The position numbers and the translations under genes are program-made. The notes under the pieces are model-generated. The model did not search any database. It saw only the letters and a program-made list of their open reading frames with translations, and was not told the origin of the DNA. DNA of 23,835 bases from JBDKTK01 sp039680225 (GTDB lineage: Bacteria > Desulfobacterota > Syntrophia > Syntrophales > UBA4778), in the NCBI GenBank assembly GCA_039680225.1, contig JBDKTK010000349.1, positions 1 through 23,835 of the forward strand, in the 5' to 3' direction. Shown piece by piece: positions 1-8,286 of the stretch; positions within the stretch are counted from its first letter, which is position 1, and each line of letters opens with the position of its first letter.

Positions 1-771
1 GACGAAACGGTCATTTTCGCCATGAACCACACCGACCGCTATAATTACTGGCCTTTTCAATACAGGATGTGGAAAGATAAGTTCTTCTTCACCACGGTGT
101 GGGTCAAGGGCAAATATTACAAAAATACGCTTCTTTCCCATGCCCTTGACTGGTGTAACCTGATACCTGTGCCCTCCATGAGGTACCTGATCGAGGAATT
201 CTATAAACTGAAATTCCGGAAGAAGTTGCTGGACAGCGACTACAGGGTGTTAAAGGACTATGTCGAGGGAAAGGTCAAGTCCGGGGCGGAATTTGCGAAC
301 GAGATAGGCGTCCTGATCAAAGAGAATTTTCGGGAATTCGTCAAGGGTTACCATGAGCAGATCATGGAAAAAGTCACCGATCACAGCACGAAAGCTCTTT
401 TTGAAAAGAGCCTGAACCTGATCATTTTCCCGGAAGGCACAAGGTCTTTAAAACTGGCGGAGGGCAAAACAGGAATTGCCCAGCTTGCCCTTTTTACGGA
501 GAAAAAGGTCGTGCCCGTCGGCTGCAATAATTCGGAGAATGTTTATACGGGCACTCTTCCATTTGCTAAAACCGGGAAAATAATTTATAGGGTCGGCGAA
601 CCGCTCTCCGTGAAAGACAGACTTGGGCCGTTCAGGATCCAGGAAAAGTTCAAACCTTTCTCGCCTGAATCGCAGATCAGGTTCAAAGAGCAATTTGAGG
701 GCGCAACCAAGGTTATCATGGAATGCATTGGAAAAATGGTGGATGAAAAATATAAAAAATCTTTTTCCTGA
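1..771 (+). CDS. PlsC-like 1-acyl-glycerol-3-phosphate acyltransferase (5' partial)
   Basis: Lysophospholipid acyltransferase of the PlsC/LPLAT family, expected to transfer an acyl chain onto a lysophospholipid or related acceptor at the inner membrane. The reading frame is open from base 1, so the N-terminus lies outside the window; the ATG at 22 is internal, because the catalytic NH motif (FAMNHTDRYNYWPF) straddles it. In place of the classical HX4D this has H-T-D-R-Y-N, a variant block. The second hallmark, FPEGTRS, follows about 135 residues later (near base 430), the usual spacing being shorter, so there is an insertion between the motifs. The last 100 residues are lysine- and phenylalanine-rich. 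It sits 78 bp upstream of tolQ on the same strand and may or may not be co-transcribed. The family is certain; the exact acceptor is not. Confidence 0.85.
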   Translation, partial: DETVIFAMNHTDRYNYWPFQYRMWKDKFFFTTVWVKGKYYKNTLLSHALDWCNLIPVPSMRYLIEEFYKLKFRKKLLDSDYRVLKDYVEGKVKSGAEFANEIGVLIKENFREFVKGYHEQIMEKVTDHSTKALFEKSLNLIIFPEGTRSLKLAEGKTGIAQLALFTEKKVVPVGCNNSENVYTGTLPFAKTGKIIYRVGEPLSVKDRLGPFRIQEKFKPFSPESQIRFKEQFEGATKVIMECIGKMVDEKYKKSFS

Positions 772-849
772 GCCTGTCCGGTTATCTCCTGAATTGATTT
801 TTCACACAGCTCAAATTTGCATATTAAATAAACATTTAAGAGGATTATA

Positions 850-1592
<743 letters not shown>

Positions 1593-1596
<4 letters not shown>

Positions 1597-2021
1597 TGAA
1601 AAACGGCAGAAGAAGGCTCAATAACGGGGACAACAGGCTTGTTTCCGAAATAAACGTGACGCCCCTGGTGGACGTCGTCCTCGTGCTCCTGATAATTTTC
1701 ATGGTGACGGCGCCCATGCTGCAAATGGGAATAGACATCAACCTGCCCCAGGTTAAATCAAAAACCCTGGACGTTAGCGAGGAAAAGCTTGTCCTGACGG
1801 TAAATGGAAAAAAAGAAATCTATATAAATAACTACAAGACGACCCTGGCCGAGCTCGGGGTGAAGCTGGAAAATATCTTCAAAAGCAGGATTGAGCGGGA
1901 GGTCTATATGCGCGCCGATAAAGACGTGCCGTATGGATTTGTCGTGCAGGTCATGTCCGAGGTCAGAAAAGCAGGGGTGGACAAACTCGGCATGATAACC
2001 GAACCGCCCAGGGAGCCCTGA
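1593..2021 (+). CDS. tolR: TolR, ExbD/TolR-family subunit
   Basis: Single-pass inner-membrane partner of TolQ. At about 142 residues it has the family layout: a short basic cytoplasmic tail, SEINVTPLVDVVLVLLIIF spanning the membrane with the conserved proton-carrying Asp (residue 27 counted from the GTG), then a periplasmic domain of about 95 residues ending in a GxDKLGM-type motif. Two starts are possible: GTG at 1593, overlapping the tolQ stop, or ATG at 1596. They differ by one residue and the sequence does not decide between them. It is followed by the tolA-like gene after 3 bp. Confidence 0.95.
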
Positions 2022-2024
2022 TAT

Positions 2025-2723
2025 ATGTCTTCCGGCAAGACATGGCTCAATGCGGGCAGGGCTGATACCGGCATCAATAAAATGCTGGTCGTTTCCTTCA
2101 TCGTCCATGCCGTGTTTATCTCGGCCATGCTGTTTTCGGCCACGCTGCCTTCCAAGAAGATCACTTTCGGACCGGTTTATGATGTCAATCTCGTGAGCGC
2201 TCCCTCCTCTGTCATGAAGCCCGTTTCAGCGATATCCAGAGAGATAAACTCGGCCCCGAAGGCGCAGCCCATAACTTTGAAGAAGCAGGATACGGCCGTT
2301 GTCCGCAAGGAGGACAGGTCTCAAATACAGCGTGCCATAGATGACGTGCGAAACAGGGTTAATTCGAACCCTGCTCCGCAGCAGCAGGCCAAGGCGCCTC
2401 CCTCGCCGGGCGCTTCCGGTGCGGTAAGCTCATCACAGATGAATGCCTATTATGCCCTGATCTGGTCGAGGATCAAGTCACAATGGGCGCTGCCGCGCGG
2501 GATCCTGCAAAGCGACAACCTGGAAACCATAATAGACGTCAAGATCCTGCGGGACGGAACGGTGAGCAGGCTTGATATAGAAAAGTCCTCCGGCAACCGG
2601 TATTTCGATCAGTCGGCAGTCAAAGCTGTCAGGAAGGCCAGCCCCTTTCCGGCCCTGCCCGCCTGGATCCAGGATACAAGCGCAGAATTCGGAATCAAAT
2701 TTCATTCTTCGGAAGGCCGTTAA
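2025..2723 (+). CDS. tolA: TolA/TonB-like energy transducer
   Basis: Links the TolQR motor to the outer membrane. A cytoplasmic N-terminus of about 19 residues is followed by one membrane anchor (residues about 20-40), a Pro/Gln/Ala/Lys-rich stretch (about 60-135, including a QQQ run and PPSPGASG), and a TonB/TolA C-terminal domain (about 140-230) with the expected YYALIWSRIKSQW start and a VSRLDIEKSSGNRYFD block. At 232 residues it is far shorter than E. coli TolA (421) because the long Ala/Lys helix is missing, so in size it resembles TonB. Position in the operon argues for the TolA role. An AGGGAG ribosome-binding site lies inside the end of tolR, and tolB starts 1 bp after its stop. Confidence 0.88.
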   Translation: MSSGKTWLNAGRADTGINKMLVVSFIVHAVFISAMLFSATLPSKKITFGPVYDVNLVSAPSSVMKPVSAISREINSAPKAQPITLKKQDTAVVRKEDRSQIQRAIDDVRNRVNSNPAPQQQAKAPPSPGASGAVSSSQMNAYYALIWSRIKSQWALPRGILQSDNLETIIDVKILRDGTVSRLDIEKSSGNRYFDQSAVKAVRKASPFPALPAWIQDTSAEFGIKFHSSEGR

Positions 2724-2724
2724 T

Positions 2725-4050
2725 ATGAAAAAAACTGCTTTGATGGATCTGGTTTTAGTTATCTCGCTCAGCCTGATCTTTTCCGCCGGCCCGGCTGCGG
2801 CAAAAGTATACATAGACATCGATTCTCCCATGATCCATAAATTCCCCATTGCTGTAGCGGATTTTCACAATCTGGGGGGCGCGCCCGTCAGGGGCGAGGA
2901 CTACTCAACCCGTTTTTCCGGAGAATTGGACCGGGTGCTGCAGATAACCGGTTATTTCAATATCCTGGATAAAAAGGCTTTCCTGGAAGATCCGCGCAGT
3001 TCCGGCATCACGGCAGATAAAATAAGATTTATGGACTGGACGGCCATCGGTGCGGAATCGCTCGTGAAAGGCGGTTATTCCAATTCCGGCGCAAATATGA
3101 AAAGCCAGTTCCGGCTTTTTGACTGCGTTTCCGGCAAACTCCTGCTCGGTAAAGAATACAACGGCAGGAGCCAGGACTGGAAGGAGATGGTCTATAAATT
3201 CGCCGGCGAAGTGGTCCTGGCCATGACGGGTGAAGCAGGCATTTTTGACACAAAAATCGCTTTTTCCGGCAGGAAGGGAAAGGCGACGGAAATATACATG
3301 ATTAATTTCGACGGCTCCGGCTTTGAGAAAATAACCAGGGCAAATTCCCTGACGATCAGGCCCCAATGGGGCTCCAACGGCAGGGAGATCTGCTACACGT
3401 CTTATAAGGACGCCAATCCGGACTTGTATGGAATGAGCCTGACAAACAGGAAAGAGCGCAGGATTTCCCGTTACATAGGCCTCAATCTGGCGGGACCCTG
3501 GTCCCCCGATGGACGCTACATGTTGCTGACCTTGAGCAAGGACGGGAACCCTGAAATCTACCGGATGGACACCAGGACGTCGACCCTGAAAAGGCTCACC
3601 TTTGATATGGGCTCCGATGTTTCGCCCTGCTGGTCCCCCGACGGCTCGCAGATAGCATTCGTGTCCGACCGTGGAGGCTCTCCGCAAATATACATGATGA
3701 ACTCAGACGGCGGCAACGTCAAAAGGTTGAGCTATGAGGGGAATTACAATACCTCCCCTTCGTGGTCGCCGAAGAGCAGGAAAATAGCATACGAAAGCCG
3801 GCGCGGCGGCTCCTTCCAGATATTCACGATGAATGAGAACGGCAGCAAAGTGATGCAGGTTACCGCGAACGGCTGGAACGAATCGCCCTGCTGGTCGCCC
3901 GACGGGCGCTATCTTGTTTTTTCGGGCAAGTCGAGGGGCAAGGCCCGCCTTTACGTTGTTAACGCAAACGGATCGAACTTGAGAGTGCTTCACGAGGGCC
4001 TTGACGGATACAGCTACACTTCATGGTCGCCCCATCTAAATTTGTATTGA
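2725..4050 (+). CDS. tolB: TolB, periplasmic beta-propeller protein
   Basis: Periplasmic TolB that binds Pal and receives TolA. A Sec signal peptide occupies residues 1 to about 26 (cleavage near AAA-KVYI). Next comes an N-terminal TolB domain (about 28-160), then a propeller built of repeated blocks with a W-SPDG-x-IAF-S-(D/K)-x-G-PxIYxMN pattern: WSPDGRYMLL, WSPDGSQIAF, WSPKSRKIAY and WSPDGRYLVF are clearly visible. The length of 441 residues matches the family (E. coli about 430). A GGAAGG ribosome-binding site lies in the tolA tail. It is followed by an AT-rich 80-bp gap before pal, the first real gap in the operon. Confidence 0.96.
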   Translation: MKKTALMDLVLVISLSLIFSAGPAAAKVYIDIDSPMIHKFPIAVADFHNLGGAPVRGEDYSTRFSGELDRVLQITGYFNILDKKAFLEDPRSSGITADKIRFMDWTAIGAESLVKGGYSNSGANMKSQFRLFDCVSGKLLLGKEYNGRSQDWKEMVYKFAGEVVLAMTGEAGIFDTKIAFSGRKGKATEIYMINFDGSGFEKITRANSLTIRPQWGSNGREICYTSYKDANPDLYGMSLTNRKERRISRYIGLNLAGPWSPDGRYMLLTLSKDGNPEIYRMDTRTSTLKRLTFDMGSDVSPCWSPDGSQIAFVSDRGGSPQIYMMNSDGGNVKRLSYEGNYNTSPSWSPKSRKIAYESRRGGSFQIFTMNENGSKVMQVTANGWNESPCWSPDGRYLVFSGKSRGKARLYVVNANGSNLRVLHEGLDGYSYTSWSPHLNLY

Positions 4051-4130
4051 ACTTTTTTGATGTTGTGTTATGGTTTGATGAATTGTTACAGATGTTTAAG
4101 TTAATTTAATTCCAGGAAAGGAGATCTAGA

Positions 4131-4712
4131 ATGAGGAATTATCGAGTGATTACTGGTCTTTTTATTCTTTTCATCTCGATCACGCTCGCATTTTCGATCG
4201 GATGCGCCAAGAAGGGAGCGGTTGCTGTTTCAGAAGAGAAACCTGCCGCCGCGAAGACCGAGGCTAAAGTTCAGCAGCAGCAGCAGACGGCTGCAGAGGA
4301 CACCGCTAAACAGAAACAGCAGTTAGCCCAGGCGGAAAGGGCAAAAATAAAGGAAGCCGAAGCTGCAGTTTCCCCGATTGCCGGTTTTGATTTCATTTAT
4401 TTTGATTACGATAAATACAATGTGAAGTCCGAATTCAGGGGCACACTGAATAAAGTCGCCGATTGGCTCAAGAAAAATGAAGGCTACAGCCTCAGGATCG
4501 AGGGCAATTGCGACGAGAGAGGGACTGCCGAATATAACCTGGCCCTCGGAGAAAAAAGGGCCAACAGCGCCAAGGATTATATGGTCAAGCTGGGAATCGA
4601 CAAGGGTAAAATAAATACGATAAGCTACGGCAAAGAGAAACCGGTTGACCCGGGGCACAACGATGAAGCCTGGGCGAAAAACCGCAACGCTCATTTTGTC
4701 GTTTACAAATAA
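4131..4712 (+). CDS. pal: Pal, peptidoglycan-associated outer-membrane lipoprotein
   Basis: Outer-membrane lipoprotein whose OmpA-like domain holds peptidoglycan and whose TolB-binding surface links it to the Tol motor. The lipobox ends at Cys25 (AFSIGC). A low-complexity Glu/Lys/Ala/Gln linker (about 30-80, with a run of five glutamines) follows, then the OmpA-like domain (about 85-193) with FDYDKYNVK and the peptidoglycan-binding block GNCDERGTAEYNLALGE. It has a very good ribosome-binding site (AAGGAGAT, 6 nt before the ATG). With the preceding 80-bp AT-rich gap, this fits high or independent expression, as is known for pal in E. coli; no convincing promoter could be pinned down there. Confidence 0.96.
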   Translation: MRNYRVITGLFILFISITLAFSIGCAKKGAVAVSEEKPAAAKTEAKVQQQQQTAAEDTAKQKQQLAQAERAKIKEAEAAVSPIAGFDFIYFDYDKYNVKSEFRGTLNKVADWLKKNEGYSLRIEGNCDERGTAEYNLALGEKRANSAKDYMVKLGIDKGKINTISYGKEKPVDPGHNDEAWAKNRNAHFVVYK

Positions 4713-4740
4713 ATTATTCCGGAGTTGAAAAGCAGTCAAC

Positions 4741-5541
4741 GTGAAAAGATTTTCAGCAATATATATCTGTCTCTTTTTTCTGCTCTCCATATTCGGATGC
4801 GCAACATCTTCGGATGTCAAGCGTGTTGAGCAGGGATTTGACAGGAAATTGGCCTCCCTGAAAGAGGACAATGCGAGGCTTCTGAAAGAGGTTGCTGAAG
4901 CGAAGAAAAGCACCAACGCCCTGCAGAAAAATCAGGCCGAAAGCGGAGCTGATTTAATCGAACTCAGGGATAACGTGCAGAAACTCCGGGGGACAATGGA
5001 CGAGCTTCGCAAAGAGCTCGCCGGTCTGAGGGCGGAACGCAAGGAGAAGGACGCGAAAATAAACGAGCTTTCCCTGCGGATTCATTTCCTCGAAAATTAT
5101 ATCGGTATTGGGAAGAAGGGTGATATTTCGGAATCCGTCTTTACCGATAGGCCCGCAGTAGCCGCCGGGAGCAAAGACGGCATATACTCGTCCGCGCAAA
5201 AAGCCTTCAAAGAGGGAAGATACGAGGACTCGCGCCGGGATTTTCAAAAATACCTGGAGATGTATCCCAAGGCTGAATACGCAGACAACGCCCAGTTCTG
5301 GATAAGCGAGTCTTATTACGTTGACGGCAAGTTTGAAAAGGCCATCCTGGAATACGAGAAGCTCCTCAAAGCCTACCCAGGCAGCGATAAGGTGCCGGCG
5401 GCCATGATGAAGCAGGCCTTCTCGTTCCTGAAAATAGGGGACAAATCAAGCGCCAAGCTGCTCCTGCAGCAGGTGATAAAGGATTACCCCGATACCAACC
5501 AGGCAAGAATGGCCCGCACCAGGCTGCAGGAAATCAGATAG
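4741..5541 (+). CDS. cpoB: CpoB/YbgF, Tol-Pal accessory lipoprotein
   Basis: YbgF/CpoB coordinates Tol-Pal constriction with peptidoglycan synthesis. This 266-residue version has an N-terminal coiled coil (about 28-112, Lys/Glu heptads) and a C-terminal TPR domain (about 145-266) with repeats such as YEDSRRDFQKYLEMYP and FEKAILEYEKLLKAYP. The GTG at 4741 is the only start after an in-frame stop at 4726. A convincing Shine-Dalgarno site at normal spacing is missing (GGAG lies 16 nt upstream), so translation may depend on pal. The signal sequence ends in SIFGC (Cys20), a lipobox, so this copy should be lipid-anchored, unlike the soluble E. coli CpoB. It is the last gene of the operon. Confidence 0.92.
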   Translation: MKRFSAIYICLFFLLSIFGCATSSDVKRVEQGFDRKLASLKEDNARLLKEVAEAKKSTNALQKNQAESGADLIELRDNVQKLRGTMDELRKELAGLRAERKEKDAKINELSLRIHFLENYIGIGKKGDISESVFTDRPAVAAGSKDGIYSSAQKAFKEGRYEDSRRDFQKYLEMYPKAEYADNAQFWISESYYVDGKFEKAILEYEKLLKAYPGSDKVPAAMMKQAFSFLKIGDKSSAKLLLQQVIKDYPDTNQARMARTRLQEIR

Positions 5542-5558
5542 CTTTAGATCTCAAAGTA

Positions 5559-5600
5559 CAGGCTGTTAAAAATGTCCGGATGGGCATTTTTAACAGCCTG
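5559..5600. terminator. Perfect 16-bp inverted repeat between convergent genes
   Basis: CAGGCTGTTAAAAATG (5559-5574) is exactly the reverse complement of 5585-5600, around a 10-nt loop. It begins 18 bp after the cpoB stop and ends 18 bp before the stop of the convergent lipoprotein gene. The A/T run inside each arm gives a U-rich 3' side on both strands, so a bidirectional terminator is the simplest reading, although there is no separate U-tract after the stem. The arm GGCTGTTaAAAAtG resembles the left end of the longer repeat at 17284. Confidence 0.7.
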
Positions 5601-5618
5601 TGTTTATTCCATCCTTTT

Positions 5619-6398
5619 TTATTCTATAATTGACGGTTCTATACCCGGCGGGACTTCCAGGTCGAAGGTGCCCGCCTCCTCGGGACCGGACAGGAAATCC
5701 ATGTCGCTGTACCTGATCTGGATCCTTTTTTCATCTCCCGTATTTATTTCTATGGACCCCGGAACTGAAGCCCCCTCAACCTTTCGGAAGCTCCCGTAAG
5801 AGATGCTGTACGTGTTGGGGCCGGGTATCTCCATTTTGACCGGATGTCCCGATGAGCGGTCGATCCACAGGGACCGGACCTTTTTGTCTTGCGAGTAGAA
5901 ATCAAATTTGTAGGTCCCGTCATCCAGGAAGGCTTTAATCGTAATACCGGATGAGAATGCCGGGGGGGGAATGCCCCCCCGTAACAGGGGTATAATTTCG
6001 GAAGGGGCCAGTGTGACGGGAATTATAAGGGACAGGCCCCGTTCGGGGGAAGATATGTAAAATTTCGCCTGCCTGGCAAAGAAGACTTTCATATGGGCGC
6101 GGTTTAAAGTGAGCAGCACGTCGGGGGTCCCGAAAACGGGAATAGTTTCCAGGCGGAGATAAAACGGGTCGTGAGTCAGGAGGGCGGCCCTGGTTGCATA
6201 CGTACCCTCCGGAGATTCGATGCGGATCGAGGCGACCGCGCGAAAAGTTTTATCCGGTTTCGTCCCGCGCCGGATTTGTTCCAGCAGCTCTTTGGGGTCG
6301 GAAATCTGGGCGGGGGGAAGCGCCTTGGGAGCGCAACCGGCCACAAATGCAATGCATGCGAAAAACAGCGCTATAAGGATACTCTTCGCACCATGCAT
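5619..6398 (-). CDS. LolB/LolA-like lipoprotein (DUF4292 type)
   Basis: 259-residue lipoprotein with the lipobox FVAGC (Cys22). After a short linker it has an all-beta, LolA/LolB-like layout: FRAVASIRIESPEGTYATRAALL, FYLRLETIPVFGTPDVLL, then FDFYSQDKKVRSLWIDRSSGHPVKMEI and a final IQIRYSDMDF segment, the alternating pattern of the half-open barrel that binds lipid tails. I infer that it receives or handles outer-membrane lipoproteins, as LolB does. Similarity to DUF4292 is from memory of the pattern, not a search. It lies 12 bp downstream of the TPR lipoprotein gene on the same strand and is probably co-transcribed. It converges with the tol-pal operon. Confidence 0.65.
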   Translation of the reverse strand: MHGAKSILIALFFACIAFVAGCAPKALPPAQISDPKELLEQIRRGTKPDKTFRAVASIRIESPEGTYATRAALLTHDPFYLRLETIPVFGTPDVLLTLNRAHMKVFFARQAKFYISSPERGLSLIIPVTLAPSEIIPLLRGGIPPPAFSSGITIKAFLDDGTYKFDFYSQDKKVRSLWIDRSSGHPVKMEIPGPNTYSISYGSFRKVEGASVPGSIEINTGDEKRIQIRYSDMDFLSGPEEAGTFDLEVPPGIEPSIIE

Positions 6399-6410
6399 TC
6401 TGCTGTTACC

Positions 6411-8141
6411 TTAATTGCCGCGAATCAGCTCTTCGATTTTTTTCTGCAGGCCCTGGCTTGTCGGGTTCAGCTGCAGGGCCCGTTTGTAAGCTTCAACGGC
6501 CTCTTTTTTCTGCCCCGATTTTGCGGAAGCGTCTCCCAGATGCTCAAGGACTGTGGGGTCGTCCGGAAGGAGGACGGCGGCTTCCCGGAGATATTTTACG
6601 GCAAGTTCATTTTTTTCCTGGCGGAAATAGAGCCATCCCAGGCTGTCGATTATATAGCCGCTCCTGGGCTTCAAATTGTGCGCCTTGTTGATAAGCTTTT
6701 CAGCCTTGTCCAGGTTGATGCCGCGCTCGACATAACTGTACCCGATAAAATTCATGGCGTCTGCATGGTTCGGGTCAATTTTCAGGACTTCCTCCATCTC
6801 CTTTATGCTCTCGGGGAAGCGGTTCATGCCTTCGTAAACTGCCCCCATCCGGTAATGCAGGTCGGGGTTGTTCGGAAAGAGAGAAAGGCCTTTCCTGGCA
6901 ATATCCTCGGCCTCCTTGAATTTCTTTTCATCCTGGTAAAGGGAGGAAAGGAAGGCGTAGAGGCCCGGCTCCTTATCGGATGCCTTGATCCCCTCGGAGA
7001 TCATGGCAATCGCCTGTTCCGGCTTGCCGGTTTTTTTCAGGATAGTTGCCATATGAATCAGAGCGTCGTCATACAGCTCGGAATCAGCCGGGATCTTTTG
7101 GAATTCATCCATGGCCCGGTCATAGAGCTTCTTCTCTTCATATGAAGAGGCCAGGAAATAGCGCGCCCTTTCATCCTTGGGGTCTTCATCGAGAAGGGAG
7201 GTGAATTCCTGGATTGCCTTGTCGACATTTTCATTGCTGAAAAAGTAGGAGAGGCCCAGGGTAAACCTTACTTCCCTGTTGGAACTGTCCAGGCGATAGA
7301 TCTCTTCAAGAATGGCCGAGGCTTCGCCGAAATTCTGGATCCTGAGGTAGGCTTTCGCAAGGCGCAACTTTATATCCAGCCGCGATGGATGCAGGGCGGA
7401 GTATTTCTTGTACGTTTCTATTGCCTGGTCGCTTTTGTTTTCAAGTTCGTAGAGCCCTCCCAGGTCCAGCCATGCCGATTCGAAAGACGGCTTGATGGCA
7501 ATGGTCTTTTTCAGCCATTTTTCCGCCTCGCCGTATGATTTCATTTCCAGGTAGACTTTTGAGATGTAATAGGAGGCCACCACGTTTTCCGGGCTGATTT
7601 TGAGCATGGCCTTGAGAGATTTCAGTGCCTCGTCATAGCGCTTGTCTTCCAGGTAAATGATTGCGATGTAAAGATAGGATTCGGCATTGGAGGGGGCCAG
7701 TTTAATTGCGGTCTGGAATTGCTTTTCTGCTTCGGGCTTGTTCTTTTTTTCGAGGTAAAGCCCGCCCAGGAGCAGGTGAAGTTCGACACTTCCGGGGTTG
7801 GCCTGCAGGGATTTTTCGCACAGCTCGATGGCCTTCTGGTGCTGCCCCGTTTTTACGTAAATGGTTGCAAGCTCGGTGGCGAGGAGGCTGGATTTCGGGT
7901 CATGGGTAAGGGCCGTCTCATATTCCCGGATGGCGTTGCCGACATTTCCGGAAAGGAGGGAAAGGACCCCCAGAGAATAGTGATAAGTGGCATCGGCCGA
8001 GCTGCCTTCCGCTTCCTGGGAGGCGAGGGGACTGGCGAGATATGATGAAGAGGGGGCGCACGACAGCGCCAGGCAGATCAGAATCATGAGGCCGCCCCTG
8101 AATTTCGCCCTTGCGCCATAAACTTTAAACCAGCTAAACAT
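6411..8141 (-). CDS. TPR-repeat lipoprotein
   Basis: Lipoprotein of about 576 residues made almost entirely of tetratricopeptide repeats, about 15 by eye (for example the AEKQFQTAIKLAPSNAESYLYIA and AEKWLKKTIAIKP blocks). The ATG at 8141 is chosen because it yields a basic n-region, a hydrophobic stretch and the lipobox ALSC (Cys28). The open frame extends upstream to 8276, but that part runs through the ctpA terminator; an ATG at 8186 is the other possible start. It has a weak GGGAG site 10 nt upstream. It is probably an outer-membrane-anchored periplasmic scaffold, in an operon with the DUF4292-type lipoprotein. TPRs give no specific function. Confidence 0.8.
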   Translation of the reverse strand: MFSWFKVYGARAKFRGGLMILICLALSCAPSSSYLASPLASQEAEGSSADATYHYSLGVLSLLSGNVGNAIREYETALTHDPKSSLLATELATIYVKTGQHQKAIELCEKSLQANPGSVELHLLLGGLYLEKKNKPEAEKQFQTAIKLAPSNAESYLYIAIIYLEDKRYDEALKSLKAMLKISPENVVASYYISKVYLEMKSYGEAEKWLKKTIAIKPSFESAWLDLGGLYELENKSDQAIETYKKYSALHPSRLDIKLRLAKAYLRIQNFGEASAILEEIYRLDSSNREVRFTLGLSYFFSNENVDKAIQEFTSLLDEDPKDERARYFLASSYEEKKLYDRAMDEFQKIPADSELYDDALIHMATILKKTGKPEQAIAMISEGIKASDKEPGLYAFLSSLYQDEKKFKEAEDIARKGLSLFPNNPDLHYRMGAVYEGMNRFPESIKEMEEVLKIDPNHADAMNFIGYSYVERGINLDKAEKLINKAHNLKPRSGYIIDSLGWLYFRQEKNELAVKYLREAAVLLPDDPTVLEHLGDASAKSGQKKEAVEAYKRALQLNPTSQGLQKKIEELIRGN

Positions 8142-8171
8142 GAATTTAAGCGCTCCCGCAATTTTAATAAC

Positions 8172-8177
8172 AGTATA
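8172..8177 (-). promoter_or_regulatory. Possible -10 box for the TPR lipoprotein gene
   Basis: On the minus strand TATACT (5 of 6 to TATAAT) precedes the chosen start by about 30 nt; the -35 match 17 nt upstream (AGGGCA) is poor. Its position, downstream of the ctpA terminator and of the alternative ATG at 8186, supports a separate transcript starting near 8165 and the start codon at 8141. The evidence is weak on its own. Confidence 0.3.
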
Positions 8178-8231
8178 CCCGATCATTTTGCAATTGCCCT
8201 GATTTTTTTCATTGATTGGAATGGATAAGAA

Positions 8232-8264
8232 AAAAGGAAACCCGTCGCTCCCGGGTTTCCTTTT
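8232..8264 (-). terminator. Intrinsic terminator of ctpA
   Basis: A perfect 13-bp stem (8232-8244 with 8252-8264, core GGAAACCCG/CGGGTTTCC) with a 7-nt loop. On the minus strand it ends in a run of six T. It starts about 22 nt after the ctpA stop codon. The textbook shape makes this a confident call, and it separates ctpA from the TPR gene downstream. Confidence 0.88.
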
Positions 8265-8286
8265 CTCTGTTCCCATATCCTTTATT

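Noticed and set aside
6171..7145. 324-codon open frame on the plus strand
   Set aside because: Antisense shadow of the TPR and DUF4292-type lipoprotein genes, which have clear repeats and lipoboxes.
8142..8276. N-terminal extension of the TPR lipoprotein
   Set aside because: Would place coding sequence over the ctpA terminator and bury the lipoprotein signal 60 residues inside the protein.
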